Of a DNA stretch of 33,180 nucleotides, positions 25,987-33,180 are shown piece by piece. Within the stretch, counting starts at the first letter, position 1. Every line of letters begins with the position of its first letter. This DNA comes from Acidimicrobiia bacterium. GTDB lineage: Bacteria > Actinomycetota > Acidimicrobiia > Acidimicrobiales > Aldehydirespiratoraceae. A program made the translations under genes and the position numbers. Where the stretch lies: contig JAJEDD010000017.1 in assembly GCA_022821685.1 (NCBI GenBank), positions 1 through 33,180 of the forward strand, given 5' to 3'. The notes below the pieces were generated by a model. The model made no database searches. It saw only the letters and a program-made list of their open reading frames with translations, and was not told the origin of the DNA.

Positions 25987-26985
25987 TTAGCGGGTTCGGC
26001 GGGACTTCATTCTTTGGCGCATCTTGGCGTGGGCTTCGGGGGTGCCGTCGTGGAAGGTGCCGAAGAGTTTGTCGATGGGCACGGGACGGTTGCCGTAGTT
26101 GCACTCGAAGTAGCGGTGGTGCAGGTGGTGGAAGTAGTCGGCGCCCCGCGTGGTGCGGCCCTCGCGGCGGCCGACCTCGAAGCGTTCGAAGCCTGCGTGC
26201 GCCACTGGCGGCGAGGCGCCCTGGAACAGCCCGGTGAGGATGACGATGTAGGGATGCGCCGGGACCACCCACCACAGCATGAACAAGCTGAAGTAGATCA
26301 GATGCTCCAGCGGGTGCATCGAGATGCCGGTCCACGGCCCGGTGTTGACGTTGCGATGGTGCAGATAGTGGGCGTGGTCGTAGAACCAGCCGACGTGCAG
26401 CAGCCGGTGGCTCAGGTAGAAGTGGGCTGACGACCATAGGAACACCCCGACGGTCAGCACCGACAGGTACGGCCAACCCGAGCCCCACTCGACCGACGGG
26501 ATCCAGTCGTTGGCGTAGAACCACATGGTGAGCGACTCATACGCGGTCCAGATCACCGCCCCGCTGGTCAGGCTCCAGAACATGTTGTCGCGGGTCTGGT
26601 TGGTCCACAGGAACTCGTCGTTGGTGGTGCTCATCCACTGCCGGTCGTACTTGTAGCGCTGCTGCTGGGACCGCCTCACGTACAGCGCCAGGTGCAGCGA
26701 TCCCGCCACCGCCGCGAGGATCAGCGCGTTGCGCACATAGATCTGTGCCATCCAGCCCGGATGCAGGCTCGCCATGCGCTCCATCGAGGGCGTGAGGTAG
26801 TTCCATGTCAGCACGGCCAGCGCCGCCCAGCACACGCCGTAGGGCAGCATCACCGGCTTGACCAGAAACCGCAGCGCCGCAATCGGCCGCGGCGGCCAGT
26901 CGAATATCGGCGAGGTCGCAATGGGGACCGCGGGCTCGTACTCCCCCGAGCCCGGATTGGCAACAACCGCTGATGTATCCGCCAT
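25987..26985 (-). CDS. Membrane fatty acid hydroxylase / sterol desaturase-family protein
   Basis: Predicted di-iron membrane oxygenase of 332 residues. About five hydrophobic helices frame the histidine boxes: HRLLH near 193-197, HYLHH near 206-210, HPLEH near 224-228 and a C-terminal HHLHHRYFECNYG. This arrangement is that of the fatty acid hydroxylase/sterol desaturase superfamily, which hydroxylates or desaturates lipids or carotenoids; the substrate is unknown. The ATG at 26985 is preferred to the upstream frame start because AGGAGG lies 9 bases before it. The gene is divergent from the molybdenum hydroxylase operon. Confidence 0.85.
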   Translation of the reverse strand: MADTSAVVANPGSGEYEPAVPIATSPIFDWPPRPIAALRFLVKPVMLPYGVCWAALAVLTWNYLTPSMERMASLHPGWMAQIYVRNALILAAVAGSLHLALYVRRSQQQRYKYDRQWMSTTNDEFLWTNQTRDNMFWSLTSGAVIWTAYESLTMWFYANDWIPSVEWGSGWPYLSVLTVGVFLWSSAHFYLSHRLLHVGWFYDHAHYLHHRNVNTGPWTGISMHPLEHLIYFSLFMLWWVVPAHPYIVILTGLFQGASPPVAHAGFERFEVGRREGRTTRGADYFHHLHHRYFECNYGNRPVPIDKLFGTFHDGTPEAHAKMRQRMKSRRTR

Positions 26986-27032
26986 AGCCCTGACCTCCTG
27001 AAGACCACCCCGATCTCGACGAGTGGCGCGGC

Positions 27033-27062
27033 ATGGTACTACTCCCGCAACGGAGCCGTAAA
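27033..27062 (-). promoter_or_regulatory. Promoter of the fatty acid hydroxylase-like gene
   Basis: On the minus strand TTTACG (27062-27057), an 18-base spacer and TACCAT (27038-27033). The predicted leader is about 40 bases and includes the AGGAGG ribosome site. Confidence 0.45.
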
Positions 27063-27178
27063 GGATCACCGGGCCGATGCGGCGGGCGCCTGGGAGTCCT
27101 TGCCGCCCCGACCCTCGGGACGGACTCCGTGAAGGATTGTTGGCGAGGCTCGGGGTGACCGAGCGGATCGGCAGCCCG

Positions 27179-27184
27179 TATGCT
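27179..27184 (+). promoter_or_regulatory. Leaderless promoter -10 box of the molybdenum hydroxylase operon
   Basis: TATGCT with 7 bases before the ATG at 27192 and no ribosome site. It rules in favour of that ATG over one four codons upstream, which overlaps the -10 box itself. Confidence 0.5.
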
Positions 27185-27191
27185 CTCGGCC

Positions 27192-28061
27192 ATGAAATAT
27201 GCCTCCCCGACGACGGTGGCCGAGGCCGTGGATCTGTTGGGGGCCGAGCCGGACGCCCGGGTGTACGCGGGCGCTACCGACCTTATCCCCCAGATCCGAG
27301 CCGGGCGCCCCGAACCGGCCGTGATGGTCGACCTCAAGCGCATCGAGCGACTGTGCGCCATCGCCAGGCGCGGTTCCACCTACACGGTCGGCGCGGCCAC
27401 CCCCACCGCCGATATCTGCGCCCACGACGGCCTGGCCGCCGCCTTCCCTGGCCTGGTCGAGGCCAGCGGCCTGATCGGCTCCGACCAGATCCAGAGCCGC
27501 TCGAGCTGGGGCGGCAACCTGGCCAACGCCTCGCCCGCGGCCGATACCCCGCCCAGCCTCATCGTCAACGAGGCCCGGGCCGTGATCGCCGGCCCGGCCG
27601 GGGAGCGCACCGTGGCCGCGTCGGCGGTCGCCACCGGCCCCGGCGCCACGTCGCTCAGCGGTGGCGAGTTCATCGTCGAGTTCGAACTCGACGAGCCGCC
27701 GGCCCGCACCGCCGACGCCTACCTGCGGCTGATCCCCCGCACCGAGATGGACATTGCAGTAGTGGGTGCCGCGGCCCGGATCACCCTCGACGCCGCCGGC
27801 ACCGTGGCCGCGGCGGCGGTGGCGCTAGGCGCGGTGGCCCCCACCGTGGTGCGGGTGCCCGATGCCGAGGTCGCCCTGATCGGCCGCCGGCCCTCCGGCG
27901 ATGCGCTGGTCGCGGTGGAAGCAGCCGCAGCCGCAGCCGCCAACCCCATCGACGACAAGCGGGGCACCGCCGCCTACCGCCGACAGGTGGCCGGCGTGCT
28001 GGCCCGCCGAGCGGTCGCCATCGCAGCCGAGCGGGCCAGCCAGCCAGGAGAACAGTCATGA
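27192..28061 (+). CDS. Molybdenum hydroxylase FAD-binding subunit (CoxM-like)
   Basis: Medium, FAD-binding subunit (289 residues) of a xanthine dehydrogenase/CO dehydrogenase-family enzyme; it carries electrons from the iron-sulfur subunit to an acceptor. FAD motifs are AGATDL near 27-32 and the GGNLANASPAADTPP segment around 112-126. It begins MKYASPTTVAEAVDLL, typical of the family. The iron-sulfur subunit gene overlaps its stop by 4 bases (ATGA), which indicates translational coupling. Gene order M-S-L is the usual one for such operons. Substrate not defined. Confidence 0.88.
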   Translation: MKYASPTTVAEAVDLLGAEPDARVYAGATDLIPQIRAGRPEPAVMVDLKRIERLCAIARRGSTYTVGAATPTADICAHDGLAAAFPGLVEASGLIGSDQIQSRSSWGGNLANASPAADTPPSLIVNEARAVIAGPAGERTVAASAVATGPGATSLSGGEFIVEFELDEPPARTADAYLRLIPRTEMDIAVVGAAARITLDAAGTVAAAAVALGAVAPTVVRVPDAEVALIGRRPSGDALVAVEAAAAAAANPIDDKRGTAAYRRQVAGVLARRAVAIAAERASQPGEQS

Positions 28062-28534
28062 GCCGCGTCCATGTCACCTGCACCATCAACGGCGACCCCG
28101 CCGAGTTCCTATGCGACGGGGGACAGACCCTGCTCGACGCCCTGCGCGACGAGGCGGGCCTCACCGGCGCCAAGGAGGGCTGCGGCACCGGCGACTGCGG
28201 GGCTTGCTCGGTCGTTATGGACGGGCGGCTGCTGTGCTCGTGTCTGGTGCTCGCCCCCGAGGCCGAGGGCGCCACCATCTCCACCGTGGAGGGGATGGCC
28301 GCCGGCGACGACCTGCATCCCCTGCAGCAGTGCTTCCTGGAGGGCGCCGCCCTGCAATGCGGGGTGTGCACCCCCGGCTTCCTGGTGGCAGCCAAGGCGC
28401 TGCTCGACCGCAACCCCGATCCCACCGAGACCGAGGTCCGCTACGGCCTGGCCGGCAACCTCTGCCGCTGTACCGGCTACGACAAGATCGTGCGCTCGGT
28501 GCTGGCCGCGGCCCAAACCGTGAACGAGAGCTAG
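28058..28534 (+). CDS. Molybdenum hydroxylase [2Fe-2S] subunit (CoxS-like)
   Basis: Small electron-transfer subunit, 158 residues, with two [2Fe-2S] clusters. The plant ferredoxin-type site uses C42, C47, C50 and C62 (GCGTGDCGAC), and the second site C101, C104, C136 and C138 (CGVC and CRC). Length and spacing match CoxS/HcrC-type proteins. AGGAG lies 7 bases before the ATG, and the gene overlaps the FAD subunit gene by 4 bases. It would pass electrons from the molybdenum centre to FAD. Confidence 0.93.
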   Translation: MSRVHVTCTINGDPAEFLCDGGQTLLDALRDEAGLTGAKEGCGTGDCGACSVVMDGRLLCSCLVLAPEAEGATISTVEGMAAGDDLHPLQQCFLEGAALQCGVCTPGFLVAAKALLDRNPDPTETEVRYGLAGNLCRCTGYDKIVRSVLAAAQTVNES

Positions 28535-28543
28535 GAGCCGCAA

Positions 28544-30802
28544 GTGACCGTCACCGAGTCCAAGCCCCGCTACAAGTACGTCGGCACCCGGCCCGTCCGC
28601 CACGACGGGCTCGAGAAGGTGACCGGCCGGGCCCGCTTCGCGGCCGATCTCAACCTCTCGGGCCAGCTCCACGGCATCGTGGTGCGCTCGCCCCACGCCC
28701 ACGCCCGCATCGTGTCGATCGACACGTCGAAGGCCGAGGCCATGGACGGCGTCAAGGCGGTGATCACCGGCGACGACTTCCCCGCCGTCGATCCCAGCAA
28801 CCGCAACTACGACATGTGCGTCAACATCATGGCCCGCCACAAGGTCTTCTACGAGGGCCACGCGGTGGCTGCGGTGGCCGCCTCCACCCGCGACCAGGCC
28901 CGAGCGGCCGCGGCCGCAATAGAAGTCGCCTACGAGGTGCTGCCCGCAGCGATGACCATCGACGAGGCGCTGGCGCCGGGCGCGCCGGTGCTGCACGACC
29001 ACATGATGACCAAGGGCGCCGACCCGCCCGCCACCGAGCCCTCCAACGTGAGCGACATCACCCGCTTCGCCGCAGGCGACCTCGACGCCGGCTTCGCCGA
29101 GGCCGACCTGGTGATCGAGCGTGAGTACACCACCAAGCCGGTGCATCAGGGCTACATCGAGCCCCACGCCTGCGTGGCCGACACCGGCCAGGACGGCCAC
29201 ACCACCATCTGGTGCTCCTCGCAGGGCCACTTCAACGTGCGCTCGTCGAGTGCGGCCATGCTGGGCTGGGAGAACACCCGCATCAGGGTGATCCCCGCCG
29301 AGATCGGCGGCGGCTTCGGCGGCAAGACCACCATCTACCTGGAGCCGCTGGCGGTGGCGCTGTCGGCCAAGGCGGGCCGGCCCGTGAAGATGGTGATGAC
29401 CCGCGACGAGGTGTTCCGGGCCACCGGACCCGCCCCCGGCACCAAGCTGAAGGTCAAGCTCGGCGCCCGCCGCGACGGCACGCTGGTGGCCGGCGACGCC
29501 TACCTGATCTACTCCGGCGGCGCCTACGCGGGCTCCGGCGGGCTGCTCGGGGCCATGACCGTGTTCGAGTCGTACAACATCGCCAACTTCGGTGTCGAGT
29601 CGCTCAACGTGGTGGTAAACACGGCCCGTTCGGCCGCCTACCGGGCCCCGGCCGCGCCGCTGACCGCGTTCGCAATAGAGACCATGCTCGACGAGATCGC
29701 CACCGAGCTGGGCATCGATGCCCTGGACCTGCGCCTGGCGAACGCGGTCGCCGAGGGCGACCCGTCCACCATGGGCTTCCCGTTCGCCCGCATCGGCTTC
29801 ACCGAGTGCCTAGAGGCGGTGCGCGACCATCCCCACTACTCGGCGCCGCTGGGACCCAACCAGGGCCGGGGCCTGGCCGCGGGCTACTGGTTCAACATCG
29901 GCGAGTCGTCTAGCGCCACCGTCAACCTCAACGAGGACGGCACCGCCACCGTGGTCACTGGCAGCCCCGACATCGGCGGCAGCCGGGCCTCGATGGCGCT
30001 GATGGCCGCCGAGGAGCTGGGCATCGACCCCCTCGACATCCGTCCCGTGGTGGGCGACACCGAGGCGGTCGGCTTCACCGACGTCACCGAGGGCAGCCGG
30101 GCCACGTTCGCCACCGGCATGGCGGTGGTGGAGGCCTGCCGCACGATGGTGGCCGAACTGCGGGGCCGGGCCGCCAAGATGATGGGCACCGACATCGACG
30201 ACATCGACTGGGTGGACGGCCAAGCCGTCTACACCGGCAGCGACGGTGACAAGGCTCCGCTGTCGGTGGCCGCCATCTGCGCCAAGGCCAAGCGCACCGG
30301 CGGGCCGCTCACCGCCACCGGCTCGCTGGAGGCCCACGGCGCCGGCCCCGGCTTCGCGGTGCATCTCTGCGACGTGGAGGTCGATCCCGAGACCGGCGTG
30401 GTGCGGGTGGTGCGCTACACCGCCTCGCAGGACGCGGGCACCGCCATCCACCCCAGCTACGTGGAGGGCCAGATCCAGGGCGGCGTGGCCCAGGGCGTGG
30501 GCTGGGCCCTCAACGAGGAATACATCTACGACTCCGACGGCGTGATGGAGAACCCCGGCTTCCTCGACTACCGGGTGCCGGTGGCCTCAGACCTGCCCAT
30601 GATCGACGCCGTCATCGTGGAGGTCCCCAACCCGGCCCATCCCTACGGCGTGCGCGGCGTGGGCGAGACCGGCATCGTGCCCCCCATCCCGGCGGTGGCC
30701 AACGCCATCAATGACGCCACCGGCTGCCGCCTACGCAATCTGCCGATGTCGCCGGTCCGGGTGCTGGAGGCCATCACCGCCAACGGCGGCAGCGACGGCT
30801 AG
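28544..30802 (+). CDS. Molybdenum hydroxylase large subunit (XDH/CoxL family, not CODH)
   Basis: Catalytic subunit of 752 residues with the molybdopterin-cytosine dinucleotide-type fold. Family landmarks are the N-terminal GLEKVTGRARFAADL, the cofactor segment IGGGFGGKT near 258-266, and GVGETG near 704-709 with the glutamate that acts as base. The active-site loop reads AYRAPAA near 364, neither AYxCSFR of form I CO dehydrogenase nor AYRGAGR of form II, so CO oxidation is unlikely. A hydroxylase for an aldehyde, purine or aromatic/N-heterocyclic compound is more likely. The GTG start has GGAG 7 bases upstream. A MoaD/ThiS-like gene follows. Confidence 0.9.
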   Translation: MTVTESKPRYKYVGTRPVRHDGLEKVTGRARFAADLNLSGQLHGIVVRSPHAHARIVSIDTSKAEAMDGVKAVITGDDFPAVDPSNRNYDMCVNIMARHKVFYEGHAVAAVAASTRDQARAAAAAIEVAYEVLPAAMTIDEALAPGAPVLHDHMMTKGADPPATEPSNVSDITRFAAGDLDAGFAEADLVIEREYTTKPVHQGYIEPHACVADTGQDGHTTIWCSSQGHFNVRSSSAAMLGWENTRIRVIPAEIGGGFGGKTTIYLEPLAVALSAKAGRPVKMVMTRDEVFRATGPAPGTKLKVKLGARRDGTLVAGDAYLIYSGGAYAGSGGLLGAMTVFESYNIANFGVESLNVVVNTARSAAYRAPAAPLTAFAIETMLDEIATELGIDALDLRLANAVAEGDPSTMGFPFARIGFTECLEAVRDHPHYSAPLGPNQGRGLAAGYWFNIGESSSATVNLNEDGTATVVTGSPDIGGSRASMALMAAEELGIDPLDIRPVVGDTEAVGFTDVTEGSRATFATGMAVVEACRTMVAELRGRAAKMMGTDIDDIDWVDGQAVYTGSDGDKAPLSVAAICAKAKRTGGPLTATGSLEAHGAGPGFAVHLCDVEVDPETGVVRVVRYTASQDAGTAIHPSYVEGQIQGGVAQGVGWALNEEYIYDSDGVMENPGFLDYRVPVASDLPMIDAVIVEVPNPAHPYGVRGVGETGIVPPIPAVANAINDATGCRLRNLPMSPVRVLEAITANGGSDG

Positions 30803-30825
30803 ACGGGCCTGCGGCTGGGGCGGCA

Positions 30826-31083
30826 TTGGCGGCCGTGGCGGTCCGGGTCCATCTGAGCTCCAACCTGCGGGGCCCCGCCGGGGGACTCGCCGAGATTGAG
30901 GCACAGGGCGCCACCGTCGGCGCCCTCATCGAAGACCTCGACCGCCGCCATCCGGGCCTGGGCGACGCCCTGCGGTCTGGCGTGTCGGTGGTGATCGACG
31001 GCCTGCTGATAGCCCACCCCGAATACGAGCCTCTAGCCGACGGGGCGCTCGTTTATTTCGTCCCCCAGACCGCAGGCGGCTGA
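30826..31083 (+). CDS. MoaD/ThiS-like sulfur-carrier protein
   Basis: Small beta-grasp protein of about 85 residues ending in a di-glycine (TAGG), the C-terminus that is thiocarboxylated in MoaD and ThiS. It has the family's opening strand (VRVHLSSNLR) and late segment DGLLIAHPEYEPLADGALVYFVPQ. The gene starts 23 bases after the large hydroxylase subunit, so it is probably co-transcribed and may supply sulfur for molybdopterin or for the enzyme. The start is either the TTG at 30826 or the GTG at 30835; neither has a clear ribosome site. Confidence 0.75.
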   Translation: MAAVAVRVHLSSNLRGPAGGLAEIEAQGATVGALIEDLDRRHPGLGDALRSGVSVVIDGLLIAHPEYEPLADGALVYFVPQTAGG

Positions 31084-31105
31084 CGGGTCGGGCCTCGCCG
31101 ACGAT

Positions 31106-31134
31106 CCCGAAATCACGACGTTGTCGATCTCGGG
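31106..31134. terminator. Hairpin between convergent genes (possible two-way terminator)
   Basis: Arms 31106-31114 and 31126-31134 pair at eight of nine positions, and the loop holds a further GAC/GTC pairing. It fills most of the 59-base gap between the MoaD-like gene and the aminotransferase gene. No T-run is present on either side, so termination efficiency is unclear. Confidence 0.45.
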
Positions 31135-31142
31135 TCGGGTGT

Positions 31143-32264
31143 TCAGCCGGGTTGGGTGACCTCGGCCAGGGTGGACAGGAAGCGGTCGTTCTGGACGGAG
31201 GTGCCGATGGTGACCCGGATCCCGATGCCCGAGAACGGCCGGACCACCACGCCCCGCCGCTCTAGCGCGAGGCACACCTCGTCGGTGCGATCGCGCAGCG
31301 GCAGCCACACGAAGTTGGCCTCGGTGCCGGGAATGGCCCAGCCGTCGGCGGCCAGCGCGGCCGCCACCCGGCGCCGCTCGGCGATGATGGTGTCGATGTT
31401 GGCTCTGGCTTCGGACGACCCTTCGTTGCTCAGAGCGGCCAGCGCCGCGGCCTGGGCCAGGCCGTTCACGTTGAAGGGCAGCAGGCACTTGTCGACGGCG
31501 GTGACCACCTCGGGGTGGGCCAGCAGGTAGCCCGCCCGCAGGCTGGCCAGCCCGTAGGCCTTGGAGAAGGTGCGGGCCACGGCCACGTTGTGAAAGCGGG
31601 GCAGCAGTTCGCTCACCGGGTCGCCCAGAGCTGGGTCGGCGAACTCGCGGTAGGCCTCGTCCACCAGCACGATCACGTCGCCGGGGATGCTCTCGGCCAG
31701 CCTCGCCACCGCCGCGGTCGACACCGCCGTGCCGGTCGGGTTGTTGGGGGTGGCCAGCAGCACCAGCTTGGTCCGCTCGGTGACGGCTGCGGCCACCGCG
31801 TCGAGGTCGAAGCCGTGCTCAGCGGTCAGCGGCACCCGCACCAGGGTTCCGCCCATGGTCTGCACAGAGATCGGATAGGCCTCAAAGGAGATCCAGGGCG
31901 TGACCGCCTCGTCGCCGGGATCGATGTAGGCGGTGGCCAGTTGGTAGAGCAGCGCCACCGAGCCCGCCCCGACCGTCACCTGCTCGACGGCCAGTGAGAG
32001 CCGGTCGGCCAGAGCCTCGCGCACCGCAGTGGCCCGGTGGTCGCAGTAGAGGTTGCCGACCCGGCAGGCCGCGGCCACCGCCTCCACCACCGCAGCCGGC
32101 GGCGGGTAGGGGTTCTCGTTGGAGGCCAGCTTGATGGCATGAGCGATGTCGTGCTCGCGCTCGGCCTGCTCAGCAGCCTTGCCCGGCTTGTACGCAGGCA
32201 AAGCATCAACAGCAGCCCGAACCCGGCCCACCGGCGCCGGATTCTGCGATTCGCGGGCGGCCAC
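31143..32264 (-). CDS. Histidinol-phosphate aminotransferase-like (HisC family)
   Basis: PLP-dependent class I/II aminotransferase, about 373 residues, most like HisC and the aromatic aminotransferase Pat. Landmarks are LASNENPYPPP at the N-terminus, ATPNNPTGT, DEAYREF with the PLP-binding aspartate near 202, and RTFSKAYGLASLRAGY with the PLP lysine near 235. HisC converts imidazole-acetol phosphate to histidinol phosphate; Pat acts on phenylpyruvate or hydroxyphenylpyruvate, and motifs do not separate them. No other his gene is near. The start is uncertain: a GTG at 32264 is used here, but the frame is open to an ATG at 32285 and a TTG at 32297. Confidence 0.88.
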   Translation of the reverse strand: MAARESQNPAPVGRVRAAVDALPAYKPGKAAEQAEREHDIAHAIKLASNENPYPPPAAVVEAVAAACRVGNLYCDHRATAVREALADRLSLAVEQVTVGAGSVALLYQLATAYIDPGDEAVTPWISFEAYPISVQTMGGTLVRVPLTAEHGFDLDAVAAAVTERTKLVLLATPNNPTGTAVSTAAVARLAESIPGDVIVLVDEAYREFADPALGDPVSELLPRFHNVAVARTFSKAYGLASLRAGYLLAHPEVVTAVDKCLLPFNVNGLAQAAALAALSNEGSSEARANIDTIIAERRRVAAALAADGWAIPGTEANFVWLPLRDRTDEVCLALERRGVVVRPFSGIGIRVTIGTSVQNDRFLSTLAEVTQPG

Positions 32265-32284
32265 ACCACCATTCTGCCCTCCCA

Positions 32285-32380
32285 TGCAGCCAACCAATCA
32301 TTTGAGCGGAGCCCGCCAACTCTTCGGCATCGACCTCAGCCCCGTGCTCCAAGAACTGACCCTCGCCCTGGCTGCATGAC
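32285..32380 (+). other. Short open frame, possibly meaningless
   Basis: A 31-codon frame from an ATG ends in a TGA before the next promoter. It has a helix-like ending (VLQELTLALAA) but no ribosome site or relative that I recognise. Listed because the region between the aminotransferase and the next gene is otherwise empty. Confidence 0.12.
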
Positions 32381-32432
32381 GAGTACAGCAATCAGGGCGA
32401 ATTGACGGGTGCAGAATGACATATCACTTCAT

Positions 32433-32438
32433 TAGAGT
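32433..32438 (+). promoter_or_regulatory. Leaderless promoter -10 box of the small gene at 32445
   Basis: TAGAGT with 6 bases before the ATG at 32445. It is the same hexamer and spacing as in front of the second small membrane gene. Confidence 0.55.
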
Positions 32439-32444
32439 CATGCC

Positions 32445-32813
32445 ATGACCACCGCGGCCGACTCCAGCGGCGACGCTCAAGCAGCGATCAGCAGGCCTCG
32501 GTCCCGCACTGGCTCGGAGTGGCCGGCGGAGCCGGGCACCAATCGGCCGCCGACGCTCTCGAACGAGGAAACTGCCCGCATCGGCGACGAGATCTACCAT
32601 CGCGATGTGCGACCGCAAGTAGAGGCGGAGCATCACGGCGAGTACGTGGCCATCGACGTTGGCAGTGGGGGCTGGTCCATGACCGACGACCTCTTGACCG
32701 CGTCGGCATCGCTGAGGGCGCAGCATCCAGGCACCGTCGACGTGTGGCTAGTTCGAGTCGGTTACCGGGCTCTACGCAAGTCCGGTCCTTGCCACATTCA
32801 CCGAACGCCATGA
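32445..32813 (+). CDS. Small protein paired with a retropepsin-like gene
   Basis: Protein of 122 residues without a named function. The first 35 residues are low-complexity; the rest (from DEIYHRDVRPQVEAEHHGEYVAIDV to a tail with WLVRVGYRALRKSG) resembles short proteins found directly upstream of clan AA aspartic protease-like genes in actinobacteria and cyanobacteria, from general recollection. The next gene starts inside its stop codon (ATGA overlap), the normal arrangement of that pair. The partner is broken here. Confidence 0.65.
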   Translation: MTTAADSSGDAQAAISRPRSRTGSEWPAEPGTNRPPTLSNEETARIGDEIYHRDVRPQVEAEHHGEYVAIDVGSGGWSMTDDLLTASASLRAQHPGTVDVWLVRVGYRALRKSGPCHIHRTP

Positions 32814-33046
32814 TCGCGGGCACCGTCAACTCCGACCTTGAAGCTGTCGTACGGTAGCGGTGATTGGCCCGCAAGGGCGGCATCGTGACGTGGAGGCCGT
32901 GGTCGACACCGGCTACAACGGCCTGCTGACGTTGCCGACCGCCTTGGTGGACGAGTTGAGATTGCCTCATGTGGGGAGGATGCCTGCCATCCTGGCGGAC
33001 GGCAGCGAGGCGACCTGCGCTGTCGTCAACGCCATGGTCCTTTCTT
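32810..33046 (+). pseudogene. Retropepsin-like (clan AA) aspartic protease, frameshifted and truncated
   Basis: The gene starts MIAGTVNSDLEAVVR, then hits TAG at 32855-32857. One base earlier or later the frame continues as AVIGPQGRHRDVEAVVDTGYNGLLTLP, so a single base appears to be missing near 32855. The DTG in that segment is the catalytic aspartate motif of retropepsin-type proteases. The protein text then runs to ADGSEATCAVVNAMV and stops resembling the family where the insertion sequence begins at about 33047. Two independent lesions make it a pseudogene, unless the first is a sequencing error. Confidence 0.75.
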
Positions 33047-33180
33047 GGCTCTCCGCGTTTCAGGTTGGGGTGAGGGTGTCGAGCAGTGCCCAGTCGGGCT
33101 TGCCGGCATACAGCAGAGCCCGGATCTGGTAGTTCGCGAAGTTGGTGAACCCGAACGCGGCCCGTTTGACGCGTTTGACG
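33047..33180 (-). mobile_element. End of an ISL3-family insertion sequence (partial)
   Basis: The outer end begins GGCTCTCCGCG, similar to the GGCTCTTCGC ends known in the ISL3 family, and it directly precedes the transposase 3' end. The element continues beyond the window, so its other end and the expected 8-base target duplication cannot be seen. Confidence 0.75.
33060..33180 (-). CDS. ISL3-family transposase, C-terminal end (partial)
   Basis: The last 39 residues, running from RVKRAAFGFTNFANYQIR through LLYAGKPDW to a TGA, match the usual C-terminus of ISL3-family transposases, which cut and join the element's ends. The rest lies outside the window. It points into the disrupted protease gene. 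Confidence 0.82.
   Translation of the reverse strand, partial: VKRVKRAAFGFTNFANYQIRALLYAGKPDWALLDTLTPT

Noticed and set aside
28544..30802. Aerobic CO dehydrogenase large subunit
   Set aside because: The gene order fits, but the active-site loop is AYRAPAA and not AYxCSFR, so CO oxidation is not supported.

Overview
The window comes from a GC-rich chromosome that looks actinobacterial. Codon use is strongly G/C-ending, GTG and TTG starts are common, and at least seven genes carry a TAnnnT box 6-7 bases before the start codon, the arrangement of leaderless actinobacterial transcripts. The mix of quaternary-amine demethylation, a molybdenum hydroxylase and a SulP transporter would fit a free-living or host-associated Acidimicrobiia-like organism. 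That taxon is an inference, not a proof.

Layout, left to right. (1) 1-2164: a type II restriction-modification pair, with a NotI-like endonuclease and a D12-class adenine methyltransferase on the minus strand, in DNA less GC-biased than its neighbours. (2) 2451-9305: housekeeping genes, namely NADP-type isocitrate dehydrogenase, a heterodimeric ABC exporter, malate dehydrogenase and an Fpg/Nei DNA glycosylase. (3) 9380-11799: an SCP2-like protein, a SulP anion transporter and a tandem-ACT protein. (4) 12068-17506: a catabolic cluster for methylated amines, with an MttB-superfamily methyltransferase, a Rieske oxygenase and a dimethylglycine/sarcosine dehydrogenase-like flavoprotein. (5) 17481-25154: a defence cassette. 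A PLD-helicase and a type ISP-like methyltransferase/specificity protein lie between two diverged direct repeats, each holding a small membrane/coiled-coil gene with its own leaderless promoter. The methyltransferase gene carries a G12 tract. (6) 25253-25949: a Phd/PIN toxin-antitoxin pair. (7) 25987-31083: a membrane fatty acid hydroxylase-like protein, then a three-subunit molybdenum hydroxylase operon ending in a MoaD/ThiS-like gene. (8) 31143-33180: a HisC-like aminotransferase, then a small gene paired with a retropepsin-like gene that is frameshifted and cut by the end of an ISL3-family insertion sequence.

The most unusual part is region 5. It resembles a single-chain type ISP restriction enzyme split into two genes, with a PLD-type nuclease in place of the usual nuclease. 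The homopolymer could switch the methyltransferase on and off. The repeated flanks, which include a likely remnant of the neighbouring dehydrogenase C-terminus, suggest how the cassette arrived. No tRNA, rRNA or CRISPR array was seen.
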